From Prorocentrum cordatum (taxonomy: Eukaryota; Sar; Dinophyceae; Prorocentrales; Prorocentraceae): a stretch of DNA of 64,000 nucleotides. Shown here piece by piece: positions 63,301-64,000 of the stretch. The DNA lies in contig CAUYUJ010011192.1 of assembly GCA_963575745.1 (NCBI GenBank), positions 273,211 to 337,210 of the forward strand, read 5' to 3'. Positions within the stretch are counted from its first letter, which is position 1. The number at the start of each line of letters is the position of its first letter. The position numbers were made by a program, and so were the translations under genes. The notes under the pieces were generated by a model that saw only the letters and a list, made by a program, of their open reading frames with translations, did not search any database and was not told where the DNA came from.

Positions 63301-63868
63301 GAAAGTTCCTTGCACGTTCGTCATGTCGCCCATTAGCGGAAACCGGCGGAAGTAAAACGAGGCGGACGACGGCGGCAGGCCGTTGAACGGCTTGCGGGAA
63401 ACATCGGAAGTAAATATCGTTTCAAAGTGAGGTGGAGCTCCGAAGTTGCAGCACTCCTGGCATGCCAGGGTTGTCTCGAGATCAGCTTGATATCATATCT
63501 CGGTCGTGCGTGGATAGCGCAGCCGTCGTGTTCATTCTGGGGCCACGCTGGGCGCGCGTGGATCCATCTTGTTGCCATCGGGCCATCTCGGCGTCACTCG
63601 TGGCTCATGTGATAGGTCATCTTCGAGTCGGCCTGGGACGGTCCAGAATCCATGGCGGGATCGTGCTGGGGTGGCGTCATCCCAGGGTCGCCTGGACGTT
63701 GCCGTCTGTGGCCTCAGGCCCTCTTGGAGCCATTTTGCGGGCATGGGGGCGCCTTGCGATATCGCGCGCACGAGCGCGGAGCACGCGCGCGAGACAACTC
63801 TTGTCGCCGATGAGCGCGTGCACATATACATATGGTTGCGATTGTCCAAAGAAATTGTTGATAGAGCC
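63301..63868. other. Spacer between arrays 2 and 3
   Basis: Unique sequence with short frames only. GGAGCCATTTTG near 63,727 has a chance-level resemblance to the spliced leader. No gene supported. Confidence 0.5.
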
Positions 63869-64000
63869 AGGTAGGGGGCTCCACCTGCGGCCCCAGTGGG
63901 GGTGGCCACGTGCGCCCGTCACACCCAATACAGCGCTTCGTGGCCCCATAAGGAGCTCCACCTGGGGGTGGCCAAGTGCGTCCGCCACACCCAGTACAGC
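63869..64000. repeat. 77 bp tandem array 3, cut by the window end
   Basis: At least two units of the array 2 subtype (GGCTCCACCTGCGGCCCCAG...), one shortened, run to the right edge. Confidence 0.9.

Noticed and set aside
63720-63745. GGAGCCATTTTG as a spliced-leader relict
   Set aside because: Only nine or so consecutive matches, no leader end, and no ORF downstream; within chance for a window of this size.
1-64000. tRNA or rRNA genes
   Set aside because: I saw no cloverleaf with the usual A and B boxes and no rRNA-like conserved block, but reading by eye could miss a tRNA.

Overview
This window looks like accessory chromosomal DNA from a dinoflagellate. Three things point there. The only clear host-type gene, a family 1 glycoside hydrolase at 58,757-60,592 (minus), has no visible intron and is preceded by two head-to-tail remnants of the dinoflagellate spliced leader, the signature of an mRNA copied back into the genome. 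The mobile elements are of kinds I associate with dinoflagellates: a LINE carrying a DNMT3-like cytosine methyltransferase and Ty1/copia elements with very long Gag regions. The rest is GC-rich, full of microsatellites and long tandem arrays, and has few genes.

Layout. 1-8,597: a 2.3 kb unit present twice in direct orientation (1-2,324 and 6,253-8,597), holding microsatellites, a short tandem array and a truncated copia gag; between the copies lie noncoding sequence, CAA and GAG microsatellites, a T21A49 tract and a broken LINE RNase H end (5,025-5,861). 7,790-9,926: longer remnant of the related gag. 10-20 kb: GC-rich DNA, an LTR-type integrase remnant (13.8-14.9 kb) and a decayed protein family of unknown role (16.4-19 kb). 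20.4-23.7 kb: low-complexity DNA and a 670 bp inverted repeat. 23.8-30.5 kb: decayed ORFs, including an SF1 helicase of the UPF1 type.

30.5-56 kb is the centre of interest. A DNMT-bearing LINE (minus strand) runs from about 55.9 kb down to 47.4 kb, is interrupted by a 16.4 kb Ty1/copia element (30,989-47,379), and resumes at 30,988 to finish its RNase H domain at 30,517. The copia element has 285 bp LTRs differing at one base, a 5 bp target duplication, a primer-binding site, and the order Gag, protease, integrase, reverse transcriptase, RNase H. Its Gag-side protein also carries a complete-looking RNA 2'-phosphotransferase (Tpt1/KptA) domain and a RING-H2 finger, and its Pol side a cytosine-methyltransferase-like domain. 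Its coding DNA is peppered with more than forty 14-base hairpins (5 bp stem, 4 base loop) whose stem bases covary. All three of its frame breaks can be mended by one extra base in a short run, so the element may be intact in reality, apart from one in-frame TGA.

56.3-57.9, 62.0-63.3 and 63.9-64.0 kb hold arrays of a 77 bp repeat; the first two share the same leader. The glycosidase retrogene lies between them.
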